From Pseudobutyrivibrio sp. OR37 (GTDB taxonomy: Bacteria > Bacillota > Clostridia > Lachnospirales > Lachnospiraceae), in the NCBI RefSeq assembly GCF_900113655.1, contig NZ_FOQF01000006.1:80447-144446 (forward strand): a DNA stretch of 64,000 nucleotides, written 5' to 3'. Positions 63,793 to 64,000 of this stretch are shown here, piece by piece. Made by a program: the position numbers and the translations under genes. The notes below the pieces were generated by a model. That model did not search any database. It was not told where the DNA came from and was given only the letters and a program-made list of their open reading frames with translations. The stretch's first letter is position 1. Every line of letters begins with the position of its first letter.

Positions 63793-64000
63793 CTAAGCGA
63801 TTAAAGGTTTCAGGCTACGGACAAATTCATGGTGGTTAATTTTATCAGCCAAAATGACAGTTACAAGCTGAGTTATTCCAGCAAGTATCAGATCAGCATG
63901 AAGAGTTTTTTCGTTTTGAGTTCTGCGTCCAGCAAGGCAAAGGTTTTCTTTGATGTGATTAATGTCTCGCTCAACCGCGGTCCTAATTTTATAAGTTGAT
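63793..64000 (-). mobile_element. IS transposase, C-terminal part (cut by window edge)
   Basis: 68 codons open to the window end, stop TAG at 63795-63793. RTAVERDINHIKENL followed by an Ala/Leu-rich helix (HADLILAGITQLVTVILA) is the usual end of a DDE transposase, with the Glu of the triad probably in AVERD. The IS family (IS1182-like or IS4-like) is not settled. Confidence 0.7.

Noticed and set aside
1..64000. tRNA, rRNA or prophage genes
   Set aside because: None seen by eye in the intergenic regions; only a transposase remnant at the right edge.

Overview
The window looks like chromosome from a rumen or gut Lachnospiraceae bacterium close to Butyrivibrio/Pseudobutyrivibrio. The clues are low-GC DNA with strong GGAGG-type ribosome sites, a pyruvate formate-lyase pair, a crotonase of the butyrate pathway, LL-diaminopimelate aminotransferase, many glycan enzymes (GH31, GH13, a permuted GH3, glycogen phosphorylase), a YjfB-type motility protein and an EAL-GGDEF protein. 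This placement is an inference from gene content; no rRNA or tRNA gene was seen.

Layout. 1-1748: end of a zinc/manganese-type ABC transporter operon with a lipoprotein. 1835-5978: substrate-binding protein, permease and ATPase of a TrpXYZ-like ABC system, then aspartokinase. 6104-8356: GH31 alpha-glucosidase behind a cre-like palindrome. 8425-9585: promoter, an array of paired inverted motifs, and a PD-(D/E)XK-type nuclease. 9735-16792: LacI repressor with three operator copies and a divergent maltodextrin operon (lipoprotein, GH13 amylase, MalE/F/G-like importer). 16830-19420: DUF2798 membrane protein and a GHKL kinase/LytTR regulator pair. 19604-22468: membrane-anchored permuted GH3. 22546-25644: pflA and pflB. 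25943-33459: orphan proteins, a DEDDh exonuclease, flavin reductase, M18 aminopeptidase, a eukaryotic-type HisA, dapL and a GntR/LacI chimera. 33681-39109: tightly coupled hydrolase, acyltransferase, zinc-ribbon membrane protein and EAL-GGDEF cluster. 39201-48940: crotonase, ileS, glycogen phosphorylase, a CPBP protease and a calcium-binding-repeat protein. 49014-53158: pyrC, pyrF, pyrK and pyrD. 53271-58817: MecA-like adaptor, cytidylate-kinase-like protein, arginase-fold protein, TrkH/TrkA and an orphan. 58951-60498: guaA. 60552-64000: an accessory patch made of two direct repeats of about 515 bp that flank gene fragments, ending in a transposase remnant.

Most interesting system. Two unrelated-looking non-coding arrays (8546-8754; 60735-61046, duplicated at 63204-63515) share one architecture. 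A TTGACA promoter is followed by a T-rich leader of about 100 nt. Then come 4-5 units, each a short motif, a unique spacer of fixed length, and the inverted motif. A gene with the same nuclease domain follows. The motif is TACGTCT/AGACGTA with a 23-nt spacer in the first array and ATGCA(A/T)CCCA/TGGGATG with a 19-nt spacer in the second. Unit-to-unit distances are 52, 63, 53 and 53, 53, 105, 62 bp, all close to whole numbers of DNA helical turns. This suggests a nuclease family whose members each carry a dedicated phased array, acting as operator, target or hairpin-RNA cluster. I do not recognise it as a described system.

Elsewhere the genes form ordinary metabolic modules: starch and cellodextrin import and hydrolysis, mixed-acid and butyrate fermentation, pyrimidine and GMP synthesis, potassium uptake and c-di-GMP turnover. 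Several families of imperfect palindromic repeats sit between genes.
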